Shown piece by piece: positions 1-6,235 of a stretch of 10,204 nucleotides of DNA; the first letter of the stretch is position 1; every line of letters starts with the position of its first letter. This stretch comes from Bacteroidota bacterium (GTDB lineage Bacteria > Bacteroidota > Bacteroidia > Chitinophagales > Chitinophagaceae): the NCBI GenBank assembly GCA_023412975.1, contig JAEZRB010000179.1, positions 1 through 10,204 on the forward strand, read 5' to 3'. The notes beneath the pieces are model-generated. The model saw only the letters and a list, made by a program, of their open reading frames with translations. It was not told the DNA's origin and did no database searches. A program made the position numbers and the translations under genes.

Positions 1-796
1 GACCCAGCACGATGCAGTTCAGAGAATCAGCTTCCATATTAAAGGGTACCGACTCACTTAGAATTTGAGGATGTGATCGTAATTTCAGACCGGTCGATGC
101 AGAGCCTGTAAATGTTACCACATCCTGTGAACCCACATGATCCAACAGATCGCCGGCACTACCACATACCAATTGAAGAGCGCCTTCGGGAAGAATACCC
201 GACTCGATGATCCTTCTTACAACAGCAGCGGTAAGATAGGATGTGATAGTAGCCGGTTTTACAATAGCCGGTACACCGGCAAGTAAATTAACCGCGATTT
301 TTTCAAGCATGCCCCATACAGGGAAATTGAAGGCATTGATATGAACGGCTACCCCTTCTTTTGGCACCAGAATATGCATGCCCATAAAGGTGTTATGCTT
401 GCTGAGATTATGTGATTCCCCATCAATACAAAAGGGGTCATCCGGAAATTTTCGGCGAAGCGAAGCATTGGCAAATAAATTACCGATACCACCTTCGATA
501 TCCACCCAACTGTCTGCTTTTGTGGCACCGGTTTGATAACTGATACGATAAAATTCATCCAGATGATCACGCAGGTGAAGGGCCAATGCCTTCAACATAT
601 TGCCACGCTCCCGGAAACTCATTTTGCGGAGTGCGGGGTTCCCGGTATTTCTCCCGTATTCAACGATAGATTTAAAATCAAGGCCTTTTGTCGTAGCAGC
701 AGCGATGGGTTCGCCTGTCACGGCATTATACAACATCTGCCCATCACCATCCCCGGTGATCCATTGACCGGTAATATAATTTTGTAATTTTTCCAT
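1..796 (-). CDS. paaZ: PaaZ, N-terminal aldehyde dehydrogenase part (partial, runs off left edge)
   Basis: Phenylacetate degradation enzyme. In E. coli, PaaZ opens the oxepin-CoA ring with a C-terminal hydratase domain and oxidises the resulting semialdehyde with an N-terminal NADP-dependent aldehyde dehydrogenase domain, in the cytoplasm. The reading frame is open from the start to base 1, giving about 265 residues, all from the dehydrogenase domain. Stretches recalled from E. coli PaaZ are nearly identical: QTGATKADSWVDIEGGIG, VAVHINAFNFPVWGMLEK, CGSAGDLLDH, VTFTGSAST and MEADSLNC. The glutamate of MEADSLNC falls at residue 255 from this start, beside E. coli E256. The catalytic cysteine lies beyond the edge. 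An ATG at 815-817 adds seven residues (MKEWIAS). I prefer 796 because MEKLQNYITGQW aligns with the E. coli N-terminus and a promoter-like element sits almost on the upstream ATG. Whether the hydratase domain is present cannot be seen. Confidence 0.93.
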   Translation of the reverse strand, partial: MEKLQNYITGQWITGDGDGQMLYNAVTGEPIAAATTKGLDFKSIVEYGRNTGNPALRKMSFRERGNMLKALALHLRDHLDEFYRISYQTGATKADSWVDIEGGIGNLFANASLRRKFPDDPFCIDGESHNLSKHNTFMGMHILVPKEGVAVHINAFNFPVWGMLEKIAVNLLAGVPAIVKPATITSYLTAAVVRRIIESGILPEGALQLVCGSAGDLLDHVGSQDVVTFTGSASTGLKLRSHPQILSESVPFNMEADSLNCIVLG

Positions 797-820
797 AGAA
801 GCAATCCATTCTTTCATTGG

Positions 821-853
821 CGAATTTAGTCGAAAACATCCGGCTAACACAAA
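821..853 (-). promoter_or_regulatory. Candidate promoter of paaZ
   Basis: On the minus strand TTTG (853-850) is followed after 21 bases by TAAATTCG (828-821), one mismatch from the Bacteroidota -7 consensus TAnnTTTG with the expected -33 spacing. Initiation would fall close to or just inside the ATG at 817, which favours translation from the second ATG at 796. The assignment is inference from motif and spacing only. Confidence 0.4.
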
Positions 854-859
854 GCCCGG

Positions 860-886
860 TTTGAATAAACAAGCCGCTTATCTTTG
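860..886 (+). promoter_or_regulatory. Candidate promoter of the 911-1372 lipoprotein gene
   Basis: TATCTTTG at 879-886 matches the Bacteroidota -7 element TAnnTTTG exactly. A TTTG at 860-863 could serve as the -33 element, although the 15-base gap is shorter than the usual 17-23. Initiation would be expected near 891-894. The element overlaps an in-frame TTG at 884-886, so that TTG cannot be the start codon of a transcript made from here. Confidence 0.5.
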
Positions 887-910
887 CCCAATCATAAAAT
901 GCATATTATT

Positions 911-1372
911 ATGAAAAGAATAAGCACCGTTATATTATTCGTTCTGGCCCTGGTATTGATCTCCTGTGGCGGCGAGGATTCGAAGCAACAAAGTCCTGAA
1001 GCGAAACTGGCCGATAGTCTTTACAAAGATGTAATGAACGGGCACGATGTGGGTATGGCAAAGATGGGCAGACTCACGCGTGCGGAACAAACCACCCGCC
1101 GCCTGCTTGATTCCATTAAAAATCTACCCGCTAAAGCGCAACAGGCGGCAGAACCATTGCGTATAAAATTGGACAGCCTGCAAAAAGATCTCAGCTATGC
1201 GGAATTCGCGATGAACAAATGGATGGAAGAATTTAATATTGATTCCGCCCTAAATCAGCTCGATCAAAGGGTCGAATACCTGAAGTCCGAAAAAATAAAG
1301 GTGTCGAAAGTGAAAGAATCGATCCTGAATGGCCTGGAAAAAGCAGATTCCGTTTTGAAAGATAAATTCTAA
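911..1372 (+). CDS. Helical lipoprotein of unknown function
   Basis: The predicted 153-residue protein starts with a lipoprotein signal peptide: MKR, a hydrophobic stretch at residues 7-17, and a lipobox ending ISC with the lipidated cysteine at 19. Acidic residues follow closely (GGED), which in Bacteroidota lipoproteins can favour surface display; that is inference. The mature part is charged and almost wholly helical, with leucine spacing suggesting coiled coil. The motif DSLYKDVMNGHDVGMAKMG and a later MNKWMEEF resemble a Bacteroidota lipoprotein family often labelled 'viral A-type inclusion protein', a name that says nothing about function. The ATG at 911 is chosen because it puts the signal peptide at the N-terminus; an in-frame ATG at 899 adds MHII. 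The frame extends back to a TTG at 884, but this lies inside the -7 element. Its stop overlaps that of the convergent gene. Confidence 0.85.
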   Translation: MKRISTVILFVLALVLISCGGEDSKQQSPEAKLADSLYKDVMNGHDVGMAKMGRLTRAEQTTRRLLDSIKNLPAKAQQAAEPLRIKLDSLQKDLSYAEFAMNKWMEEFNIDSALNQLDQRVEYLKSEKIKVSKVKESILNGLEKADSVLKDKF

Positions 1373-1848
1373 GCATCAAGCGGCATCACACCAAATTGTC
1401 GAAGATGATGTAGGGCATGTTTGTGCAGGAGTTGTACATTTTGTTCGAAGTCAAGATCGCCAAAAACGGGGTGACGTGTCGTTAGCCGATGATCTTTTTC
1501 AAACACTTCAAAAAACCTTATCAATTCTTCGTGCAAAGACCCAATAGCTGCTTGTACCGTTTTATATCGCAGTGGTAAAGGCTCTTCGGGTAATAGGGGG
1601 TGTCTTGTATTTTCTCTAATTGGCCGGTCGCTCATCAGGAACTCGCGTACACGTTGCAATTTCTCCGGGGGAGTGTTAATAGTTTCGTATACCCGCTGAC
1701 CATTTGCGACCATTACTCCTTCGACCGTCAGGTGTTCTATCATTTGCTGCACATTCATTTTCCCCCAGCGTGGAGCGGTAGCCGGATCCAGCTGTTGGAG
1801 GTAACGGACCAGTTTTGTTCGTAGAAAATTTTCCTTTTCAAAACTCAT
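1369..1848 (-). CDS. DUF1569 / DinB-superfamily protein
   Basis: This 159-residue cytoplasmic protein has no signal peptide or membrane segment. The WGKMNVQQMIEHL segment (residues 28-40) and the C-terminal HPVFGDLDF...HKHALHHLRQFG segment (126-153) are the two conserved blocks of DUF1569, a branch of the DinB/YfiT four-helix-bundle superfamily. DinB-type proteins commonly bind a metal through three histidines; H39, H144 and H148 are the likely ligands here. Some relatives are thiol transferases or hydrolases, but no reaction can be assigned. The gene lies 72 bases downstream of adk on the same strand with no recognisable promoter between, so co-transcription is possible. I recall a similar domain attached to PaaZ-type proteins in some Bacteroidota, which may matter because paaZ is nearby. 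The TAG stop interlocks with the TAA of the convergent lipoprotein gene. Confidence 0.85.
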   Translation of the reverse strand: MSFEKENFLRTKLVRYLQQLDPATAPRWGKMNVQQMIEHLTVEGVMVANGQRVYETINTPPEKLQRVREFLMSDRPIRENTRHPLLPEEPLPLRYKTVQAAIGSLHEELIRFFEVFEKDHRLTTRHPVFGDLDFEQNVQLLHKHALHHLRQFGVMPLDA

Positions 1849-1920
1849 ATGGCAACAGTGCTGCAGTAAAAAATGGAAGCAAGTACGCCAGCCAGGATTA
1901 TAACCCTGATAAAAATGCTA

Positions 1921-2499
1921 TCACTTCAACTTTTTATCTATCTGGGCGCAAAGCCTCTTAAAAATCTCATCTATATCACCGATCCCGTCTATATTAACGA
2001 CCTTTTTGGCTTTTGCATAATACCCGGCTACCGGGAGGGTTTCGTTTTTATACACTTCCTGTCTTTTACGCTGAATACTTTCGTCAGCATCATCTGAGCG
2101 ACCGGAGGTCTTGCCGCGGTGGATCAGTCTTTTAATCAGCTCCTCTTCATTTACTTCGAGAAAAAGGACCAGGGCGATTTCAGATTTTTTTAGGTCGAGC
2201 AGTTTATCAAGGGCTTCGGCCTGGGCAACAGTCCGGGGAAATCCGTCGAACAGAAAGCCCTTGGCATTGGCATTTTCATCAAGCGCCGAACTGATCATAC
2301 CAATGACCACCTCGTCGGGGACGAGTTGGCCACGATCTATAAATTGTTGGGCTTCAACACCGAGCGGAGTTTTCAGCTTACGTTCTCTCCGCAACAAATC
2401 ACCTGTAGCCAGATGGACCAACCCGTATTTTTCAATCAATTTTTCCGATTGTGTGCCTTTACCGCTACCGGGAGGGCCAAACAGGATTAAATTAAACAT
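1921..2499 (-). CDS. adk: Adenylate kinase
   Basis: Adenylate kinase interconverts ATP plus AMP and two ADP in the cytoplasm and is essential for nucleotide balance. The 192-residue product carries the P-loop GPPGSGKGT at residues 8-16, the AMP-binding stretch LATGDLLRRE (30-39, R37), and the FDGFPRT signature (84-90, R89). The LID region, HRGKTSGRSDDADESIQRKR, is short and has no zinc-binding cysteines, so this is the short form common in Bacteroidota. All key arginines appear present and the length is normal for the short type. The ATG is preceded by a -7-like element about 26 bases upstream. The DUF1569 gene follows on the same strand. The only real alternative would be a UMP/CMP kinase, which the overall match makes unlikely. 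Confidence 0.97.
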   Translation of the reverse strand: MFNLILFGPPGSGKGTQSEKLIEKYGLVHLATGDLLRRERKLKTPLGVEAQQFIDRGQLVPDEVVIGMISSALDENANAKGFLFDGFPRTVAQAEALDKLLDLKKSEIALVLFLEVNEEELIKRLIHRGKTSGRSDDADESIQRKRQEVYKNETLPVAGYYAKAKKVVNIDGIGDIDEIFKRLCAQIDKKLK

Positions 2500-2525
2500 T
2501 ATCGCTATTTAATTTCGATGAGGGG

Positions 2526-2533
2526 CAAATATA
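2526..2533 (-). promoter_or_regulatory. -7 element of the adk promoter
   Basis: The minus strand reads TATATTTG here, an exact match to TAnnTTTG, ending 26 bases before the adk ATG. The predicted leader is about 20 bases. No TTG is present at the expected -33 distance, so the call rests on the -7 element and its position. Confidence 0.5.
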
Positions 2534-2644
2534 ATGTAGTGTGGCTAATTATCCTTGCCGGAAGGGGCCATTATCGCCTGAGGATAATGTTTTGTTAAGT
2601 CCTGCAGTTGCCTCCTAAACGGCCTCAAACAAACAAGCTTATCG

Positions 2645-2652
2645 TAACTTTG
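2645..2652 (+). promoter_or_regulatory. -7 element of the msrB promoter
   Basis: TAACTTTG matches TAnnTTTG exactly and ends 13 bases before the ATG at 2666. Initiation at the usual distance would leave a leader of only about 5-10 bases, too short for a Shine-Dalgarno site. No convincing -33 element is visible. Confidence 0.5.
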
Positions 2653-2665
2653 TTATACTTAAGGT

Positions 2666-3235
2666 ATGACAAAATTCCACGCGATACTGGTCTTACTGAT
2701 CGCTACGTTGTTCCAACATTGCGGTTTCTCACAGTCGAACAGCCCACAATCAAAAACAGAAACTATGGACAGCTCTACAAAAAAACATCCGCTGTATTCA
2801 AGAACGGATACATCCAAAATAGATATCAGTGACAAAGAATGGCAGGCCGTTTTGCCGAGTGATGTATATTATATCGCGAGGGAAAAAGGTACTGAACGTC
2901 CCTGGACCAGCCCTTATGAAACTTTGACCGATAAGGGCACTTATTATTGCGCGGTATGTGGTAATGCTTTGTTCAGAAGCGACACCAAATTTGAAAGCGG
3001 CTGCGGCTGGCCAAGTTTTTATGAACCTATCAAAAAAGGCAGTATCATCTACACACCGGATAACTCGCATGGCATGGTGAGAACCGAAGTGCAGTGTGGC
3101 CGCTGTAAATCACATCTTGGACACGTATTCGACGACGGTCCACCTCCTACCGGCTTGCGGTATTGTATCAACGGCGTTGTGCTTGACTTTGAAAAAGCAA
3201 AAGAAGCCGAGAAAAAGTACAATGACAAGCCCTGA
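2666..3235 (+). CDS. msrB: Exported peptide-methionine (R)-S-oxide reductase MsrB
   Basis: MsrB reduces the R epimer of methionine sulfoxide in oxidised proteins. The 189-residue product has an N-terminal hydrophobic segment (residues 6-16) after MTKFH, then a polar linker to about residue 54, then a complete MsrB domain. Visible features are two zinc-binding CxxC pairs (C95/C98 and C144/C147), the GCGWPSF motif with the probable resolving cysteine C113, the HLGHVFDDGP block (150-159), and the nucleophile C167 in RYCINGVVL. It is longer than cytosolic MsrB (about 140 residues) because of the leader, so it probably repairs envelope proteins. A cysteine at 19 (FQHC) does not fit a good lipobox, so I favour a secreted or membrane-anchored form over a lipoprotein. 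The gene is followed at 60 bases by the aminotransferase gene, which has its own -7 element. Confidence 0.95.
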   Translation: MTKFHAILVLLIATLFQHCGFSQSNSPQSKTETMDSSTKKHPLYSRTDTSKIDISDKEWQAVLPSDVYYIAREKGTERPWTSPYETLTDKGTYYCAVCGNALFRSDTKFESGCGWPSFYEPIKKGSIIYTPDNSHGMVRTEVQCGRCKSHLGHVFDDGPPPTGLRYCINGVVLDFEKAKEAEKKYNDKP

Positions 3236-3283
3236 ATACCGTGATTCATTATAGGCGGTTTCTTTTATTCATCCCGTAGCGCT

Positions 3284-3291
3284 TACTTTTG
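3284..3291 (+). promoter_or_regulatory. -7 element almost touching the aminotransferase start codon
   Basis: TACTTTTG matches TAnnTTTG exactly and only four bases (CGTT) separate it from the ATG at 3296. If it is a working -7 element, transcription would begin at or next to the ATG, giving a leaderless mRNA. No good -33 TTG was found upstream. Confidence 0.45.
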
Positions 3292-3295
3292 CGTT

Positions 3296-4558
3296 ATGAA
3301 ATTGTCGCATCTATCCGAAACACTAATCGGCTCCGAAATTGTAAAGCTGGGTGGTGAGATCAGGGAAAAAATACGCCAGGGTGAACGCATCTATAATTTT
3401 ACGGTTGGAGATTTTGATCCTTCGATCTTTCCGATTCCACAGGAACTTGAAAATGCTATCGTAGATGCATACCGCCAGCATTTCACCAATTATCCTGCTG
3501 CAGAGGGTAATAATGACCTGAGGGAAGCGATACTTTCATTTATAAAAGAAACTGAAGGCCTGGAATATGGACTTGATGAAGTATTGGTTGCCTCGGGTGG
3601 CCGTCCACTGATCTATGCTGTATTTCGCGCTATATGTGATAAAGGTGATAAAGTGATCTACGCGGTTCCGAGCTGGAATAATAATCACTATACCCATTTC
3701 GTAGGCGGAGAACATGTGGTGGTGGAAGCAAAGCCCGAGAATAACTTCATGCCATCCGCTAATGACATAAAACCTCATATAAGCGGGGCGTCACTGATCG
3801 CGCTATGTTCACCACAAAACCCAACAGGTACTACTTTCAAAAAAGAAGGCCTTGAAACCATCTGTGACCTGGTGCTGGAAGAAAACCAACGAAGGGGTGA
3901 GCATGAAAAGAAATTATACCTGATGTATGACCAGATGTACTGGCACCTAACCTATGGAAACATCAGTCATGTTGACCCAGTTTCCCTTCGCCCGGCAATG
4001 CAGCAATACACGATCTATATCGATGCGATCAGCAAGGTGTTTGCAGCCACCGGTGTGCGTGTGGGATGGAGCCTCGGACCTGCTACGATCCTGAGCAAAA
4101 TGAAAGCAATTCTCACTCATATTGGAGCGTGGGCGCCTATGGCAGAGCAAAAAGCAGTAGCCAGTTATCTCCGGGACACCGATGCGATAAAGAGATATCT
4201 TAAACATTTTAAAGCCGAGATCGAGGAGCGGTTACGACGGATTTATAACGCATTCATGGAATTGAAAAATGAAGGTCTGCCAGTCGATGCCATTGCACCG
4301 GAAGCAGCTATTTATCTTACTATCAAAATAGATCTCGCTGGACAAAAAACAAGTGATGGCAAAGTGCTAAGCAATCAGAATGATGTCACTTCTTACATTC
4401 TTTCGGAAGCAAGACTTGCCGTAGTGCCTTTTTATGCATTTGGTGCAAGCAAAGATTCTGCATGGTACAGGCTGAGTGTGGGTACCTGTAAGAAAGATGA
4501 GATCGATGAGATGATTGCAGCATTAAGAAGCGCGTTGAAAAAAATTGTTCCTGCCTAA
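3296..4558 (+). CDS. PLP-dependent class I/II aminotransferase
   Basis: Fold-type I aminotransferase of 420 residues, cytoplasmic, with no leader. Visible active-site features are the cofactor-phosphate region ASGGRPLIYAVFRA, N175 in PQNPTG, Y211-D212 in MYDQMYW (the aspartate that contacts the pyridine nitrogen), the Schiff-base lysine K247 in DAISKVFAATGVRVGW, and R392 in WYRLSVGT, which would bind the substrate alpha-carboxylate. The family is close to aspartate/aromatic aminotransferases of subgroup I, and Bacteroidota carry close homologues annotated simply as PLP-dependent aminotransferase. The amino donor is probably glutamate or aspartate, but the preferred substrate cannot be read from the sequence. 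The neighbours (msrB before, a terminator after) give no pathway clue. The start is supported by the -7 element immediately upstream and by the N-terminal match to the fold. Confidence 0.92.
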   Translation: MKLSHLSETLIGSEIVKLGGEIREKIRQGERIYNFTVGDFDPSIFPIPQELENAIVDAYRQHFTNYPAAEGNNDLREAILSFIKETEGLEYGLDEVLVASGGRPLIYAVFRAICDKGDKVIYAVPSWNNNHYTHFVGGEHVVVEAKPENNFMPSANDIKPHISGASLIALCSPQNPTGTTFKKEGLETICDLVLEENQRRGEHEKKLYLMYDQMYWHLTYGNISHVDPVSLRPAMQQYTIYIDAISKVFAATGVRVGWSLGPATILSKMKAILTHIGAWAPMAEQKAVASYLRDTDAIKRYLKHFKAEIEERLRRIYNAFMELKNEGLPVDAIAPEAAIYLTIKIDLAGQKTSDGKVLSNQNDVTSYILSEARLAVVPFYAFGASKDSAWYRLSVGTCKKDEIDEMIAALRSALKKIVPA

Positions 4559-4579
4559 AGTTTAAATCGGCGAATGCAT

Positions 4580-4620
4580 AAATAAGAAAAGGAAGAATCA
4601 GATTCTTCCTTTTCTTATTT
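4580..4620. terminator. Bidirectional terminator (perfect 20-bp inverted repeat)
   Basis: Bases 4580-4599 and 4601-4620 are perfect reverse complements around one central base. The inner arms contain GGAAGAATC / GATTCTTCC and the outer arms are A/T-rich, so each strand ends the hairpin in a run of T-rich sequence. It starts 21 bases after the aminotransferase stop and lies 14 bases beyond the stop of the minus-strand ORF at 4635, so it can end transcription from both directions. Confidence 0.9.
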
Positions 4621-4634
4621 TAAGAAGTTTCAGC

Positions 4635-4877
4635 TTAATTTTTATTGATGAGAAACCGGAATTGTTTTAGCTCTGTAAATCGGATCGCCTTTAATATTCT
4701 CCTGGGGTTGGAAGTGATCCGGTTGCGATCGACTAATTCATGAGCAATACAAAACTGATCATCCGATTCCGTTCTGCGCAGCATATCGTTCAAACATTCT
4801 ACTTCCTGCTCAATTGCCTGCTGGCTCATGAACTCACTTTTTAAGAGTACTAACAGATCCCTGTTTGGCATTTTCAT
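4635..4877 (-). CDS. Small uncharacterised protein
   Basis: An 80-residue ORF from ATG 4877, or 78 from the next ATG at 4871. The frame is open further upstream to 4931 (98 residues), but that start would overlap the 47-residue lipoprotein gene in another frame, so the later ATG is preferred. The product is soluble, charged and probably helical (LNDMLRRTESDDQFCIAHELVDRN), with a basic C-terminal part (NPRRILKAIRF). I recognise no family. Support comes from its position: 14 bases after the lipoprotein stop and 14 bases before the bidirectional terminator, as expected for the second gene of a short transcript. It remains possible that the ORF is chance. Confidence 0.5.
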   Translation of the reverse strand: MKMPNRDLLVLLKSEFMSQQAIEQEVECLNDMLRRTESDDQFCIAHELVDRNRITSNPRRILKAIRFTELKQFRFLINKN

Positions 4878-4891
4878 CGCACAAGCATTTT

Positions 4892-5035
4892 TTAATAACC
4901 CGACATTCCTTTGTGACTGGGACAACCGCAATTACTGCCCTTGCCAGTACCGGAATAATAGTTACGATTGCAGGCGGAAAGTATGATCATTCCCGAGAGC
5001 AAAAGTAACAGTGTTATCTTATTAATGTTCTTCAT
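4892..5035 (-). CDS. 47-residue lipoprotein with CGCPS...GMSGY tail
   Basis: A 47-codon ORF read directly from the minus strand. It starts MKNINK, continues with a leucine-rich hydrophobic stretch (residues 7-19) and a canonical lipobox LSAC with the lipidated cysteine at 22. The mature peptide is only 26 residues: NRNYYSGTGKGSN, then CGCPSHKGMSGY at the C-terminus. The two cysteines (36 and 38) could bind metal or form disulfides; that is inference. I recall short Bacteroidota lipoproteins with a similar glycine-rich C-terminal CGCP...GY signature, annotated hypothetical; no function is known to me. A complete signal peptide and lipobox in such a short frame are unlikely by chance. It is divergent from the glycosyltransferase gene and may be co-transcribed with the 4635-4877 ORF. 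Confidence 0.8.
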   Translation of the reverse strand: MKNINKITLLLLLSGMIILSACNRNYYSGTGKGSNCGCPSHKGMSGY

Positions 5036-5056
5036 AATTTGGATTTCTAAATTAAA

Positions 5057-5078
5057 ACTATTTTAGAAACAAAATAGT
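5057..5078. repeat. 8-bp inverted repeat in a divergent intergenic region
   Basis: ACTATTTT (5057-5064) and AAAATAGT (5071-5078) form a perfect inverted repeat around the spacer AGAAAC. It lies between the divergent lipoprotein (start 5035) and glycosyltransferase (start 5111) genes, a usual place for an operator. The A/T-rich composition means it could also be chance. Confidence 0.4.
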
Positions 5079-5110
5079 ATGCTTTTCCCTGAAAACGCAG
5101 AAATATTAAC

Positions 5111-6235
5111 ATGAGTTTGGACCCAAACGTAAAAAACGCAAACGTTTGTCGTGTGCTGGTTGCGCCGCTCGATTGGGGGCTGGGTCACACTACCCGTTGT
5201 ATACCTGTGATTTATGAATTGATCCGGCAGGGGGCCGAGGTCTGGATAGCCGGAGAGGGCAGACAGGTAGATTTACTTAAAAAAGAATTTCCCCAGCTCG
5301 GGTACCTGCCGCTAGTGGGATATAATATCAGATATAGCCGGACCCGTTGGGGCCTTTTCTTTTCAATTTTGCGCCAGGTCCCCGCCATCCTTAAAACTAT
5401 CCGCAAAGAACACCAATGGCTGAAGGAAATGGTCGACAGGCACGGGTTTAATGCCGTTATTTCAGACAATCGTTTTGGGTTATGGCACCCGGAAATCATT
5501 TCGATCTTTATAACCCACCAGTTACGTATCAGATCGCCATTTGGCAAGGCCTCAGAAGATCTGCTACAGAAAAGAAACTATCATTATATCCGTCGTTTTA
5601 GTGAATGCTGGGTTCCCGATAATAGTGATGAAACGGGCCTGGCGGGTTCGCTTTCGCATCCAGCAATTTTACCCGGGGTTCCCGTTCATTATGCAGGTAT
5701 TTTATCACGATTAAAGCGGACTGGTGCCGCGATAAAAAAGGGGCATCTTTTTATTTCCTTATCAGGACCCGAACCGCAAAGAAGCCTTCTCGAAGAAATT
5801 GTAATACGTGATATCGGTCATTATCATGGAACTGCTGTAATTGCCAGGGGGCTGCCTGGTGAACAAAACATTATTCCTTCCACCAACGACATCATCTTCT
5901 ACAATCATCTCGAAGCTTTTGAATACAATGCTGAAATGGAAAAAGCCGAATGGGTCATTTGCCGCAGTGGTTACTCTACCATAATGGACCTCGCCGTTTT
6001 ACAAAAAAAATCCATCCTTATCCCAACACCCGGACAAACCGAACAGCAATACCTGGGACGTCACCTGCAGGAAAAAAAGTTCGCGGTTTGTATAGATCAA
6101 CATGAATTCAGTTTGCCTGAAGCCCTTGATAAAGCTGAGCAATTTGAATATCATCTTCCGAATATCCCCGATAATAATCTAAATATAGTGGTTGGTTCAC
6201 TCATAGAAAAGATCAGGACACGCTTTGAGGAATAG
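5111..6235 (+). CDS. MurG-like (GT-B fold) glycosyltransferase
   Basis: The 374-residue protein has a GT-B layout. The N-terminal Rossmann half opens with VLVAPLDWGLGHTTR (residues 15-29); the G-x-GH-x-x-R motif matches MurG and the Glyco_trans_1_3-type families. The C-terminal half carries CRSGYSTIMDL (284-294) followed by ILIPTPGQTEQQYLG (302-316), the positions that in MurG and UGT enzymes hold the nucleotide-sugar donor. No signal peptide is present, and hydrophobic stretches such as WGLFFSILRQVPAIL (residues 80-94) are amphipathic, suggesting action at the inner membrane face. The donor is probably a UDP-sugar; the acceptor is unknown. It is not the cell-wall MurG itself, because the sequence is diverged and there are no mur/fts neighbours. 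The gene ends 86 bases before the Gfo/Idh/MocA gene with no terminator visible between. Confidence 0.82.
   Translation: MSLDPNVKNANVCRVLVAPLDWGLGHTTRCIPVIYELIRQGAEVWIAGEGRQVDLLKKEFPQLGYLPLVGYNIRYSRTRWGLFFSILRQVPAILKTIRKEHQWLKEMVDRHGFNAVISDNRFGLWHPEIISIFITHQLRIRSPFGKASEDLLQKRNYHYIRRFSECWVPDNSDETGLAGSLSHPAILPGVPVHYAGILSRLKRTGAAIKKGHLFISLSGPEPQRSLLEEIVIRDIGHYHGTAVIARGLPGEQNIIPSTNDIIFYNHLEAFEYNAEMEKAEWVICRSGYSTIMDLAVLQKKSILIPTPGQTEQQYLGRHLQEKKFAVCIDQHEFSLPEALDKAEQFEYHLPNIPDNNLNIVVGSLIEKIRTRFEE

Noticed and set aside
349..787. Open frames on both strands inside the paaZ region (minus 349-570, plus 533-787)
   Set aside because: They lie wholly within the strongly conserved PaaZ frame and their products show no family resemblance.
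1893..1908. Imperfect palindrome CAGGATTATAACCCTG between adk and the DUF1569 gene
   Set aside because: It could form a 6-bp hairpin with G-U pairs, but there is no T-run on either strand, so a terminator is not supported.
2111..2512. 133-codon plus-strand frame opposite adk
   Set aside because: It is antisense to an unmistakable adenylate kinase and its serine/arginine-rich product looks like a reverse-complement shadow.
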